From contig CAWHWS010000002.1 of NCBI GenBank assembly GCA_963833115.1, forward strand, positions 1,426,001-1,490,000: a DNA stretch of 64,000 nucleotides, written 5' to 3'. The stretch is from Hasllibacter sp963833115. GTDB taxonomy: Bacteria > Pseudomonadota > Alphaproteobacteria > Rhodobacterales > Rhodobacteraceae. The notes below the pieces were generated by a model that saw only the letters and a list, made by a program, of their open reading frames with translations, was not told where the DNA came from and did no database searches. Below are positions 7,690-15,904 of the stretch, piece after piece (position 1 is the stretch's first letter; the number at the start of each line of letters is the position of its first letter). Both the position numbers and the translations under genes were made by a program.

Positions 7690-9171
7690 GTGATCGACCC
7701 CCGCGCGCCCCTCTACGTGATCGGCCTCCTCGTCGCGGCGCTGGGCGCCTCGATGCTCGTGCCGGCCGTCCTGGACGCGAGCCTGGGCGACCCGCACGCC
7801 TACGACGTCCTGTCGGCGGCGATCGTCACGGCCCTCGCCGGCGCGCTGACCGCGATGGCCTGCTCCAACGCGGCCGGGCCGCGGCTCACGATCCAGCAGA
7901 CGTTCCTGATCACGGTCGGGGTCTGGGCGATGCTTCCGATCTTCGGCGCGCTGCCCTTCGTGATGGGCGCCACGCAGTCGAGCTTCGTGGACGCCTATTT
8001 CGAGGCGATGTCCGGCCTCACGACGACGGGCTCGACGGTGCTGACGGGGCTGGACGATCTGCCGGCCGGGCTCCTCCTCTGGCGCGGGATGCTGCAATGG
8101 TTCGGCGGCATCGGGATCATCGTCGTCGCGATGGTGTTCCTGCCGGAGCTGCGGGTGGGGGGGATGCAGATCTTCCGCACCGAGAGCTTCGACACGTTCG
8201 GCAAGATCCTCCCGCGCGCCGGGCAGATCGCGAGCCGGATCCTGGTCATCTACCTGATCCTGAGCGGGGCGTGCGCGGTCGCCTACTCCCTGGCCGGGAT
8301 GACGCCGCTCGACGCGTTCACCCACGCGATGACGACCATCGCGACGGGGGGCTTTGCCAATTCCGATTCCAGCTTCGCCGCCTACCCGCCCGCGGCGCAA
8401 TACGTCGCCTGCGCGTTCATGCTGCTCGCGGCGCTGCCCTTCGTGCGCTACGTGCAGCTCCTGGCGGGCACGGCGCGCCCGCTCTGGCGCGACGCGCAGG
8501 TGCGGGCGTTCTTCGCGACCGTGCTCGTCCTGGTGGCGGGCCTCGTCGCCTGGCGGGTGGAGGACGCGATCACCGAGGAGGCGCCGGGCCTCGCGCTCGC
8601 CGGCACGACCCTCGAGGAGACGATCCGGGAGACGCTGTTCAACACGGTCTCGATCATCACCGGCACGGGATATGCCAGCGCGGACTACATGGGCTGGGGC
8701 GCGTTCCCGGTGGCGTCGATCTTCTTCATCGGGTTGATCGGCGGCTGCGCGGGCTCGACGGCCTGCTCGGTGAAGATCTTCCGCTACCAGCTCCTCTTCG
8801 CCGCGATCGGCGCGCAGGTGCGGCGCATCCACCAGCCCTCGGGCCTGTTCCAGCCGCGCTATGACGGCCGGCCGGTGGGCGAGGACGTGCTGTCCTCGGT
8901 GATGAGCTTCTTCGTGCTGTTCCTGGCCGTGCTGGGCGCGGTCACGGTCGGCCTCGCGGCGACGGGCGAGGACATGCTCACGGCGATCTCGGGCGCGGCG
9001 GCGGCGCTGGCGAACATCGGGCCGGGCCTGGGCGAGGAGATCGGGCCCGCGGGCACGTTCGCGGGGCTCACGGACGCCGCCAAATGGCTCCTGTCGGCGG
9101 CGATGCTCGTCGGCCGGCTCGAGGTGCTGGCGGTGCTGGCCCTCTTCACACCGGCCTTCTGGCGGGCCTGA
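7690..9171 (+). CDS. trkH: TrkH-family potassium uptake channel subunit
   Basis: A 493-residue polytopic protein with four pore-loop repeats of the Trk/Ktr/HKT superfamily. Selectivity-filter-like segments are visible: GLTTTGSTV (about residue 115), TIATGGFAN, SIITGTGYAS and NIGPGLG. LQWFGGIGIIVVAMVFLPELRVGGMQIFRTE is a typical TrkH helix and loop. It would move K+ across the inner membrane and needs the cytoplasmic gating subunit TrkA, which is not in this window. The start is GTG at 7690; no better upstream start is seen. It converges with the next gene with only a 4-bp gap. Confidence 0.95.
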   Translation: MIDPRAPLYVIGLLVAALGASMLVPAVLDASLGDPHAYDVLSAAIVTALAGALTAMACSNAAGPRLTIQQTFLITVGVWAMLPIFGALPFVMGATQSSFVDAYFEAMSGLTTTGSTVLTGLDDLPAGLLLWRGMLQWFGGIGIIVVAMVFLPELRVGGMQIFRTESFDTFGKILPRAGQIASRILVIYLILSGACAVAYSLAGMTPLDAFTHAMTTIATGGFANSDSSFAAYPPAAQYVACAFMLLAALPFVRYVQLLAGTARPLWRDAQVRAFFATVLVLVAGLVAWRVEDAITEEAPGLALAGTTLEETIRETLFNTVSIITGTGYASADYMGWGAFPVASIFFIGLIGGCAGSTACSVKIFRYQLLFAAIGAQVRRIHQPSGLFQPRYDGRPVGEDVLSSVMSFFVLFLAVLGAVTVGLAATGEDMLTAISGAAAALANIGPGLGEEIGPAGTFAGLTDAAKWLLSAAMLVGRLEVLAVLALFTPAFWRA

Positions 9172-9175
9172 GGGG

Positions 9176-10972
9176 TCAGTCGTAGCAGGCGACGAGCACG
9201 GTCATGTCGCCGGCCAGCGCGGTGAGGTCCTCCGGCGCCAGCGCGGCGCCCGGCGGGGCGGTGCGGGCGGGCAGGCCGCGCGCGGCGAGCACGCCCAGGA
9301 TGGCGGCCGAGTCCATTCCGAAGGCCGCGCCCTCCGGCAGGACGATGTCGGCCCGCCCCGGCCCCGGCAGGAGGAGGCCCGCGACCGCCCCGGAAGGGTC
9401 CAGCACCGGCCCGCCCAGGTCGCCCGCGGCGGCGGCGAGCTCGTAGCGGTCGATCCCGTCCGCGCCGTCCAGCCCGCGCACGTCCGCCAGGCGGCCGAAG
9501 GTGAGGGAGGCCCGCCCCAGGGCGCCGCCGAACGGGTAGCCCGCGACCGCGACCTCGGAGCCGATGCGGCCCGCGTCCGGGGCGAAGGCGGCCGTGCCCT
9601 GCGGCGCGAGCGGCGCCGCCGGCGTCAGGAGGGCGATCGACCCGTCGGTCCAGCTCACCGCGGCGGGGTGCACGTCGTCCAGGCGCAGCTCGCGGCAGGC
9701 GGCGCCCGCGACCTCCGCCGTGGTCAGGACGCTGCCGAGCCCGTCGACGAACACGCCCGAGCGGCTGAGCGTCGGGCGCCGGATCTCCAGCCCCGAGACG
9801 AGGTCGACGGATTGCTCGGCCGGGGGGGTCGCGAACGCGTCGCCCAGGACGCCCGGCGCGCCGCCGTCGAAGCTGTCGCGCATGCGCTGCCAGACGCGGT
9901 CCAGCCGGTCGTCCCCGGCCGGCCAGATCAGGGTGAGGCCCTTGATCCGGCCCGCCTCCGTGCGCGCGAAGGTGCGGCTGACGATGCCGCCGCCGGTGCC
10001 CTCGATCTCGAACGCGTCGCGCGACCGGGATCGCGGCCCGTCCCGCGGGACGATGGAGAGGGTCTGGAGGATCTCGTAGAGCCCGGCGAGGCGGTCCGGC
10101 CCGCCCTCCTGGCTGATGAGGAGGACGCGGGTCCGGGATTCGGGGCCGTCCGCCGCGATGGGCTCGTAGCGGGCGAAGGGGGTCTCTCGGCCCGCGAGGG
10201 CGACGAGGGCGGTGGGCATCTCGACGGTGATGCCGGCGGCGGCGTCGGCGACCGGCGCCATGCCCAGCCCGTCGAACACCGCGCCGTATTCGCCGAGGAG
10301 CGCCGCGCGCTGGGCGGCCGTGAGGATGCCGGTCGGTTCATGGCCGCGCGCGGCCTGCCAGGCGCCCATGGAGGCGCGCGTGCCGCGGCCGAACGCGCCG
10401 TCGATCGCCCCGCCGTAGAAGCCCGCCCAGGCCAGGGCGACCTGGAGCCCGTCGCGCTCGGCCCGCGTCAGGAGGCGCTCGGAGGCGCGCGCCTCGCGCG
10501 GGGTCTCGTCGGCGGTCCCCGCCGGCCCGGAGATCGGGGAGGGCGCCTCGGGCGCGGGCGCGAGGGGGCGCGCGCCCGCCAGCACGGAGGTGCCGGCGGG
10601 GTAGAACTGACCGCGGTAGCCCGAGGGCCGGGTCAGGAAGCTGTCCTGCGGGATGCGCCCCTCGGCCCGCAGGCGGGCGAGGCGGGCGCGCGCCTCGGCC
10701 TCCGGGAAGGGCCCGAGGGCGACGGCGTACCAGCCGCCGGGAGCGGCGAGGCCGTTCACCCCCGCGACCCGGCCGGCGAAGCGGCGCGCGGCGGCCTCGC
10801 CCTCGCGCAGCGAGGGGTGAGCCTCGATCTGGATGAAGGCGAGCCCGTCCTGCGCGGCGGCGGGGGCGGCCCCCAGGATCGCCGGCCCGGGCGCGGCGCC
10901 CAGGGCCAGGAAGGCGGCGCAGGCGGCGGCGCGGATCGCCCGCGCGCGGCGGGCCGGAAGGCTGGTGCTCAT
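9176..10972 (-). CDS. Exported SPOR/peptidoglycan-binding protein with degenerate trypsin-like domain
   Basis: A 598-residue secreted or periplasmic protein. Order of parts: signal peptide ending near PAAAQDG (about 40); a SPOR-like repeat (FIQIEAHPSLREGEAAARRF ... GWYAVALGPFPEAEAR); a peptidoglycan-binding_1-like segment (AWAGFYGGAIDGAFGRGTRASMGAWQAARG, about 187-216); a middle domain with no recognised fold; and a C-terminal chymotrypsin-like domain. The position of the usual GDSGGP nucleophile reads GDLGGPVLD, and no TAAHC histidine motif is seen (LTTAEVAGAAC instead). It probably lacks peptidase activity. A role in cell-envelope binding or sensing is inferred. Confidence 0.75.
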   Translation of the reverse strand: MSTSLPARRARAIRAAACAAFLALGAAPGPAILGAAPAAAQDGLAFIQIEAHPSLREGEAAARRFAGRVAGVNGLAAPGGWYAVALGPFPEAEARARLARLRAEGRIPQDSFLTRPSGYRGQFYPAGTSVLAGARPLAPAPEAPSPISGPAGTADETPREARASERLLTRAERDGLQVALAWAGFYGGAIDGAFGRGTRASMGAWQAARGHEPTGILTAAQRAALLGEYGAVFDGLGMAPVADAAAGITVEMPTALVALAGRETPFARYEPIAADGPESRTRVLLISQEGGPDRLAGLYEILQTLSIVPRDGPRSRSRDAFEIEGTGGGIVSRTFARTEAGRIKGLTLIWPAGDDRLDRVWQRMRDSFDGGAPGVLGDAFATPPAEQSVDLVSGLEIRRPTLSRSGVFVDGLGSVLTTAEVAGAACRELRLDDVHPAAVSWTDGSIALLTPAAPLAPQGTAAFAPDAGRIGSEVAVAGYPFGGALGRASLTFGRLADVRGLDGADGIDRYELAAAAGDLGGPVLDPSGAVAGLLLPGPGRADIVLPEGAAFGMDSAAILGVLAARGLPARTAPPGAALAPEDLTALAGDMTVLVACYD

Positions 10973-11138
10973 CGTCGTCCTCGAACAGGGCGCGGCCGGC
11001 GACGGGATGCCCCGCCGCGGCGTCCCGGCGAAGTCTTAGCCGCCCGGCCCGGCCGATCCAGCCCTGCCGTTGCCGTCCTGCACCACCTGCGGCCCCGGCG
11101 CCTCACCGAGCCCGCCGGCGGCGCGCGGTGCCGCCGCG

Positions 11139-11166
11139 TTGACCGGCCCCCCGGCCCGCCATAAGG
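11139..11166 (+). promoter_or_regulatory. Possible sigma-70 promoter of glyQ
   Basis: A TTGACC hexamer at 11139-11144 is followed after 15-16 nt by CATAAG/ATAAGG (11160-11166), about 30 nt before the glyQ ATG. The match to TTGACA/TATAAT is partial and the spacer is short, so this is only a candidate. Confidence 0.3.
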
Positions 11167-11195
11167 TTCGCCCGCACCGCAGGACGAGGCCCGCC

Positions 11196-12128
11196 ATGAC
11201 AGACACCGCGCCGCGCTCGTTCCAGGGCATCATCCTGGCGCTCCAGGACTACTGGGCCGCGCGCGGCTGCGCGATCCTGCAGCCCTACGACATGGAGGTC
11301 GGCGCCGGCACGTTCCACCCGGCGACCACCCTGCGCGCCCTCGGGCCCGCGCCATGGGCCGCCGCCTACGTGCAGCCCTCGCGCCGCCCCACGGACGGGC
11401 GCTACGGCGACAGCCCCAACCGGTGGCAGCACTACTACCAGTTCCAGGTCCTCCTGAAGCCCTCGCCGCCGGACCTGCAGGCCCTCTACCTCGGCAGCCT
11501 CCAGGCGATCGGCATCGACATGGACCTGCACGACATCCGTTTCGTCGAGGACGACTGGGAGAGCCCGACGCTCGGCGCCTGGGGCCTCGGGTGGGAGGTG
11601 TGGTGCGACGGGATGGAGGTCAGCCAGTCCACCTACTTCCAACAGGTCGGCGGGCACGACTGCCGCCCCGTCTCGGGCGAGCTGACCTACGGGCTGGAGC
11701 GGCTGGCGATGTACGTCCTCGGCCATGACGACGGCAACGCGATGCCGTTCAACGACCCGCAATCCCCCATCCCCCTGACCTATGGCGACGTGTTCCGGGA
11801 GGCCGAGGCGCAGTACGCGCGCTGGAACTTCGACGTGGCCGACACGGCGATGCTCATGTCGCATTTCGAGGACGCCGAGGCCGAGTGCGCCCGCATCCTC
11901 GCGGCCCCCGCCGAGGACCCGCGCACCGGGCGCCGCATCGTCATGGCGCAGCCGGCCTACGACCAGTGCATCAAGGCGAGCCACCTCTTCAACCTCCTGG
12001 ACGCGCGCGGCGTCATCTCCGTCACCGAGCGGCAGGCCTATATCGGCCGGGTGCGCGCGCTGGCGAAGGCGTGCGCGGACGCGTGGCTGCTCACGGGCCC
12101 GGGGGGCTGGACGGCGGACGCGGCGTGA
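11196..12128 (+). CDS. glyQ: Glycyl-tRNA synthetase alpha subunit
   Basis: A 310-residue catalytic subunit of the bacterial alpha2-beta2 glycyl-tRNA synthetase, which charges tRNA-Gly in the cytoplasm. The N-terminal block FQGIILALQDYWAARGC, then QPYDMEVGAGTFHPATTLR and YVQPSRRPTDGRYGDSPN, are hallmark class II active-site segments of GlyQ. The length fits (about 300). The start ATG 11196 gives SFQGIIL ten residues in. The stop TGA overlaps the ATG of the next gene (12128) by one base, and glyS follows further downstream. Confidence 0.98.
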   Translation: MTDTAPRSFQGIILALQDYWAARGCAILQPYDMEVGAGTFHPATTLRALGPAPWAAAYVQPSRRPTDGRYGDSPNRWQHYYQFQVLLKPSPPDLQALYLGSLQAIGIDMDLHDIRFVEDDWESPTLGAWGLGWEVWCDGMEVSQSTYFQQVGGHDCRPVSGELTYGLERLAMYVLGHDDGNAMPFNDPQSPIPLTYGDVFREAEAQYARWNFDVADTAMLMSHFEDAEAECARILAAPAEDPRTGRRIVMAQPAYDQCIKASHLFNLLDARGVISVTERQAYIGRVRALAKACADAWLLTGPGGWTADAA

Positions 12129-12625
12129 TGGGGCGCGTCGCGGTCGGGGCCCTGGTGCTGGCCGGGCTGATCGCGGGCGGCCTCCTGTGGTGGCTGCAGA
12201 CGCGGGCCTATTACGACGCGCCGGCGCGGGCGGCCGCCATCGTCCTGACCCTGGACGGGCGCGAGGTCGCGACGCCCGCCGAGGTGACCTCCATCGACGC
12301 GGGCAGCAGCCCGCTGCGCTACCGCGCCTGCTTCGAGCTGGGCGGGCCGCTCGCGGGCACCCCGGCCGCGCCGGAGTTCGCCTCGCCCACCGTGGCGCCG
12401 GGCTGGTTCGGGTGCTTCGACGCGGACGCGATCGGCGCCGACCTGGAGGCCGGGCGCGCGGCGCCGGTGCTGGCGCAGGCGGACGTGGAGTACGGGATCG
12501 ACCGCGTCGCCGCGATCTACCCGGACGGGCGCGGCCGCGCCTGGCATCAGATCAACCGCTGCGGCCGCGCGGTGTTCGACGGCGAGCCGGTGCCCGCCGG
12601 TTGCGCCCCGCCGCCCGCGCCCTAG
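12128..12625 (+). CDS. Small membrane-anchored protein between glyQ and glyS (DUF6446-like)
   Basis: A 165-residue protein of unknown function. It has one N-terminal hydrophobic helix (VAVGALVLAGLIAGGLLWWLQT, about residues 4-25) followed by a soluble, probably periplasmic domain. Paired features such as YRACFEL, GWFGCFDA and INRCGRAVF give three conserved-looking cysteines. It overlaps the end of glyQ (TGATG), implying co-expression. A gene of this size and pattern between glyQ and glyS is common in Rhodobacteraceae and I believe corresponds to DUF6446, but this is from memory. There is no evidence that it takes part in aminoacylation. Confidence 0.7.
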   Translation: MGRVAVGALVLAGLIAGGLLWWLQTRAYYDAPARAAAIVLTLDGREVATPAEVTSIDAGSSPLRYRACFELGGPLAGTPAAPEFASPTVAPGWFGCFDADAIGADLEAGRAAPVLAQADVEYGIDRVAAIYPDGRGRAWHQINRCGRAVFDGEPVPAGCAPPPAP

Positions 12626-13509
12626 CGCCGGCGCAGCCGCCGCGCCAGGAACGCGCCCGTGCCCGCGAGCGTGTGCGGCGCGCCGGACGCGTAGGCCCCG
12701 AGGGCGCGCCCCGCGTCCCCGATGCGCCCCCCGAGCAGGCCGCGCGCGACCTCCTGCGGGATGAACTGCCCGTAGTAGCGCCCCCAGTGCCGCCGCGCCC
12801 GGGCCAGCAGCGCCGCATCCGGCCGCTCGGCGCCGGGGCCGTAGAGGGCTTCGAGCACCGCGACGTGCGAGCGGTAGAGCCGGGCGGGCCGCTTGGTCTC
12901 CTGTGCGCCGTGCTGGCGGTAGTCCGCGACCATCTCGCCGTGGCAGTATCCGGCCGCGTCCCGCAGGAGGCGCATGTTGAACTCGGGATCCTCCGAGCGC
13001 CGCAGCGCCGTGTCGAACCCTCCGGCGGCGCGCGCCGCCTCCGTCCGGTACATGCATTGCGACGGCGTCGGCGTGGTCCCCATCGCGACGTCCGCGTGAT
13101 CGAAGGTCTTCAGCGGCTGCGTGCCGCGACCGATCTCGGCGCCGGTCTCGTCGATCCGGCGGTTCGAGCCGAACACCATGACCGGCGCCGAGGCGTGGGC
13201 CATTCCCGCGCGGTGGCGTTAGAACGCCTCCGGGTGAAGCCGGTCGTCCGCATCGAGGAAGATCGCGAACGGCGCGTCCCCGGCCAATGCCAGGCCCGCG
13301 TTGCGCGCCGCGGACACGCCCATGTTGGCCTGGGTGGCCACCTCGTCCGGGGCGGCCGCGCGGATCGCCTCGGCCGAGCCGTCCGTCGAGCCATCGTCCA
13401 CGACGACTACGAGGGCCTCGCCGCCTCGGATCGCCTTCGCGCTGGCGATGGCCTCGCCCACATAACGTTCGGCGTTGTAGCACGGGATGATGACAGCGAC
13501 GTCCGGCAT
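12622..13509 (-). pseudogene. Family 2 glycosyltransferase split by an in-frame TAA
   Basis: One minus-strand reading frame encodes a GT2 enzyme, but codon 97 is TAA (13219-13221). The first part (ATG at 13509) has the GT-A start PDVAVIIPCYNAERYVGEAI, VVVDDGSTDGSAEAI, NMGVSAARNAGLALA and the DXD-type FLDADDRLHPEAF. After the stop, the same frame continues with VFGSNRRIDETGAEIG, AARAAGGFDTALRRSEDPEFN and a C-terminal region typical of such transferases. The two halves join perfectly apart from the stop. It is a recent nonsense mutation, a sequencing error, or (least likely) readthrough. It converges with the glyQ-adjacent gene (4-nt overlap at 12622-12625). Confidence 0.8.
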
Positions 13510-13603
13510 CGGCGGGTCCTCGGGCGCGGGCGGGCATGGACCCGTTGCATATCCGGCCGATAGGGAAGTAGGGGCGACCGGACAACCGGATAGGCCCCCC
13601 GTC

Positions 13604-15712
13604 ATGCCCGACCTGCTGATCGAGCTCCTCTCCGAGGAGATCCCCGCCCGCATGCAGCCCCGCGCCCGCGCGGACCTGAAGCGGACGATCACGGACGGGC
13701 TGGTGGAGGCGGGGCTGACCTATGCCGGGGCGCAGGCGTTCTCCACGCCGCGGCGCCTGGCGCTGACGGTGCAGGGCCTGCCGGCGCGCTCGGCCGACAC
13801 GGTGGAGGAGCGGCGCGGCCCGCGCGTCGGGGCCCCGGACAAGGCGGTCGAGGGCTTCGCCCGCGGCGCGGGCGTGGCCCGCGGCGACCTCGTGGAGCGC
13901 GAGGAGAGGAAGGGCGCGGTCCACGTCGCCACCGTGCGCACGCCGGGCCGGGAGGCGGACGCCATCGTCGCCGAGGTGCTGGAGGCGGCGATCCGCGCCT
14001 TCCCCTGGCCGAAGTCGATGCGCTGGGGCGCGGGGTCCCTGCGCTGGGTCCGGCCGCTGCGCCGCATCTTGTGCATCCTGACGGACGAGGGCGGCCGCCG
14101 GATCGTCCCGCTCGATGTGGACGGGATCGCCTCCGGCGACGTCACCGAGGGCCATTCCGCCATGGCGCCCGCGGCGATCCGCGTCACGGGGTTCGAGGAT
14201 TACGCCGCGCGCCTGAGCCGCGCGCACGTCGTGCTGGACGCGGGCCGTCGGGCGGACGCGATCCGCTCGGACGCGGCGACCCTCGCCTTCGCGGCCGGCG
14301 GACGCGTGGTCGAGGACGAGGGCCTCCTGGAGGAGGTCGCGGGGCTGGTCGAATGGCCCGTCACCCTGATGGGGGAGATCGGGGAGGCGTTCCTGGACCT
14401 GCCGCCGGAGGTGCTGCGCACGTCGATGAAGGAGCATCAGAAGTTCTTCTCGGTCGCGGACGGGCGGGGGCGCATCACCCGATTCGTCACGGTCGCCAAC
14501 CGGGAGACGGCCGACGACGGCGCGACGATCCTGGCCGGTAATGCCCGCGTCCTCGCGGCCCGGCTCGCCGACGCGCGCTTCTTCTGGGAGAACGACCTGG
14601 CCGTGGCGCGGGCCGGGATGGGGCCGTGGCTCGAGAAGCTGAAGGCCGTGACGTTCCACGCCAAGCTCGGCTCGCAATACGAGCGGGTGGAGCGCATCGC
14701 GGCCCTGGCCCGGGAGATCGCGCCCTCGGTCGGCGCCGACCCCGGCGAGGCCGAGCGCGCCGCGCGGCTGGCCAAGGCGGACCTCGCCTCCGAGATGGTC
14801 TACGAGTTCCCCGAACTGCAGGGGATCATGGGCCGCTACTACGCCCTGGAGGCGGGCGAGGGCGAGGCCGTGGCCGACGCCGCGCGCGACCACTACGCCC
14901 CGCTGGGCCCGTCGGACGACGTGCCGACCGCGCCGGTGACCGTGGCGGTGGCGCTGGCCGACAAGATCGACACGCTGACGGGGTTCTGGGCGATCGACGA
15001 GACCCCGACGGGGTCGAAGGACCCGTACGCGTTGCGGCGGGCGGCGTTGGGGGTGGTCCGCTTGCTCATCTCGGACAGGCTCCGCATCGAGTTGGATCGA
15101 CTGACCCGGTCGGGATTCTCCCTGAACGGCCTCGACATGAATCGTGACGAGGAGGACGGGAAAACCGGTTCGTCGGATGCTCCCGAGGAGAAGCTCCTGT
15201 CCTTCCTCCATGACCGCCTAAAAGTCTTCCTCCGCGACCGCGGCGTCCGGCACGACGTCATCGACGCCTCGCTCGCCATGCCCGGCGCGGACGACCTCGC
15301 GCTGCTTACCCGGCGGGCCGAGGCGCTGCAGGCGGTCCTCGGCACGCCGGACGGGGAGAACCTGATCCAGGGGTTCCGCCGCGCCGACAACATCCTGGCG
15401 CAGGCGGAGGCGGCGGACGGGGTGGAGTATTCCTACGGCGCGGACCGGGCCCTGATGCGCACGGACGAGGAGCGCGCGCTGTTCGACGCGCTGGACGCCG
15501 CGGAGCCGCGGATCGACGCCGCCATGGCGACGGAGGACTTCGCCGCGGCCATGACCCGCATGGCCGCCCTGCGCGGCCCGGTGGACGCGTTCTTCGAGGC
15601 GGTGCAGGTGAACGACGCGCACGCGGCCACCCGGCGCAACCGGCTGAACCTGCTGCACCGGATCCGGACGGCCTGCCTCAAGGTCGCGGACCTGCGCCGG
15701 CTGGAGGGGTAG
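13604..15712 (+). CDS. glyS: Glycyl-tRNA synthetase beta subunit
   Basis: A 702-residue subunit that binds tRNA-Gly and is required with GlyQ for charging. The N-terminus MPDLLIELLSEEIPARMQ and the internal LRTSMKEHQKFFSV and ARLADARFFWENDL are family signatures. The C-terminal region resembles the anticodon-binding DALR-type domain. The ATG at 13604 was chosen because it begins the conserved PDLLIELLSEEIP block; more upstream starts add unrelated sequence. It is separated from glyQ by the small membrane protein gene and the glycosyltransferase remnant. A pair of REP-like repeats lies just downstream. Confidence 0.98.
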   Translation: MPDLLIELLSEEIPARMQPRARADLKRTITDGLVEAGLTYAGAQAFSTPRRLALTVQGLPARSADTVEERRGPRVGAPDKAVEGFARGAGVARGDLVEREERKGAVHVATVRTPGREADAIVAEVLEAAIRAFPWPKSMRWGAGSLRWVRPLRRILCILTDEGGRRIVPLDVDGIASGDVTEGHSAMAPAAIRVTGFEDYAARLSRAHVVLDAGRRADAIRSDAATLAFAAGGRVVEDEGLLEEVAGLVEWPVTLMGEIGEAFLDLPPEVLRTSMKEHQKFFSVADGRGRITRFVTVANRETADDGATILAGNARVLAARLADARFFWENDLAVARAGMGPWLEKLKAVTFHAKLGSQYERVERIAALAREIAPSVGADPGEAERAARLAKADLASEMVYEFPELQGIMGRYYALEAGEGEAVADAARDHYAPLGPSDDVPTAPVTVAVALADKIDTLTGFWAIDETPTGSKDPYALRRAALGVVRLLISDRLRIELDRLTRSGFSLNGLDMNRDEEDGKTGSSDAPEEKLLSFLHDRLKVFLRDRGVRHDVIDASLAMPGADDLALLTRRAEALQAVLGTPDGENLIQGFRRADNILAQAEAADGVEYSYGADRALMRTDEERALFDALDAAEPRIDAAMATEDFAAAMTRMAALRGPVDAFFEAVQVNDAHAATRRNRLNLLHRIRTACLKVADLRRLEG

Positions 15713-15731
15713 GGGGGCCGGCCCGGCCTCC

Positions 15732-15761
15732 GTCATCCTCCGGCTTGACCGGAGGATCTCC
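15732..15761. repeat. REP-like 30-bp palindrome, copy 1
   Basis: GTCATCCTC-CGGCTTGACCGG-AGGATCTCC type element downstream of glyS. It is an imperfect palindrome around CGGCTTGACCG and is paired with an oppositely oriented copy 14 bp away. Confidence 0.85.
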
Positions 15762-15775
15762 TGGCCGCTTGGGTC

Positions 15776-15805
15776 GGAGATCCTCGGATCGAGTCCGAGG
15801 ATGAC
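15776..15805. repeat. REP-like 30-bp palindrome, copy 2 (inverted)
   Basis: Inverted orientation relative to copy 1 (GGAGATCCTC...GAGGATGAC). The two copies form a head-to-head pair like a bacterial interspersed mosaic element between glyS and the PPDK-like gene. The pair could fold into a long cruciform or mRNA hairpin. Confidence 0.85.
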
Positions 15806-15841
15806 GGGGGCACGGGCGGGGGCACGGGCGGGGGCGCGGGC
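15806..15841. repeat. 12-bp tandem repeat, three units
   Basis: Three consecutive copies of gggggcacgggc (the last with one change) directly abut the REP-like copy 2. They lie between glyS and the PPDK-like gene. Confidence 0.8.
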
Positions 15842-15904
15842 CGCGCGGAGCACTGGACGTGGCGCGATCGCACCCTATGCTGCAGGCGCAGGAGGATTGC
15901 CGCA

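Noticed and set aside
13219..13692. Two separate glycosyltransferase genes
   Set aside because: The downstream half has no RBS and lacks the N-terminal GT-A core, while both halves share one frame. One gene with an internal stop is the better reading.
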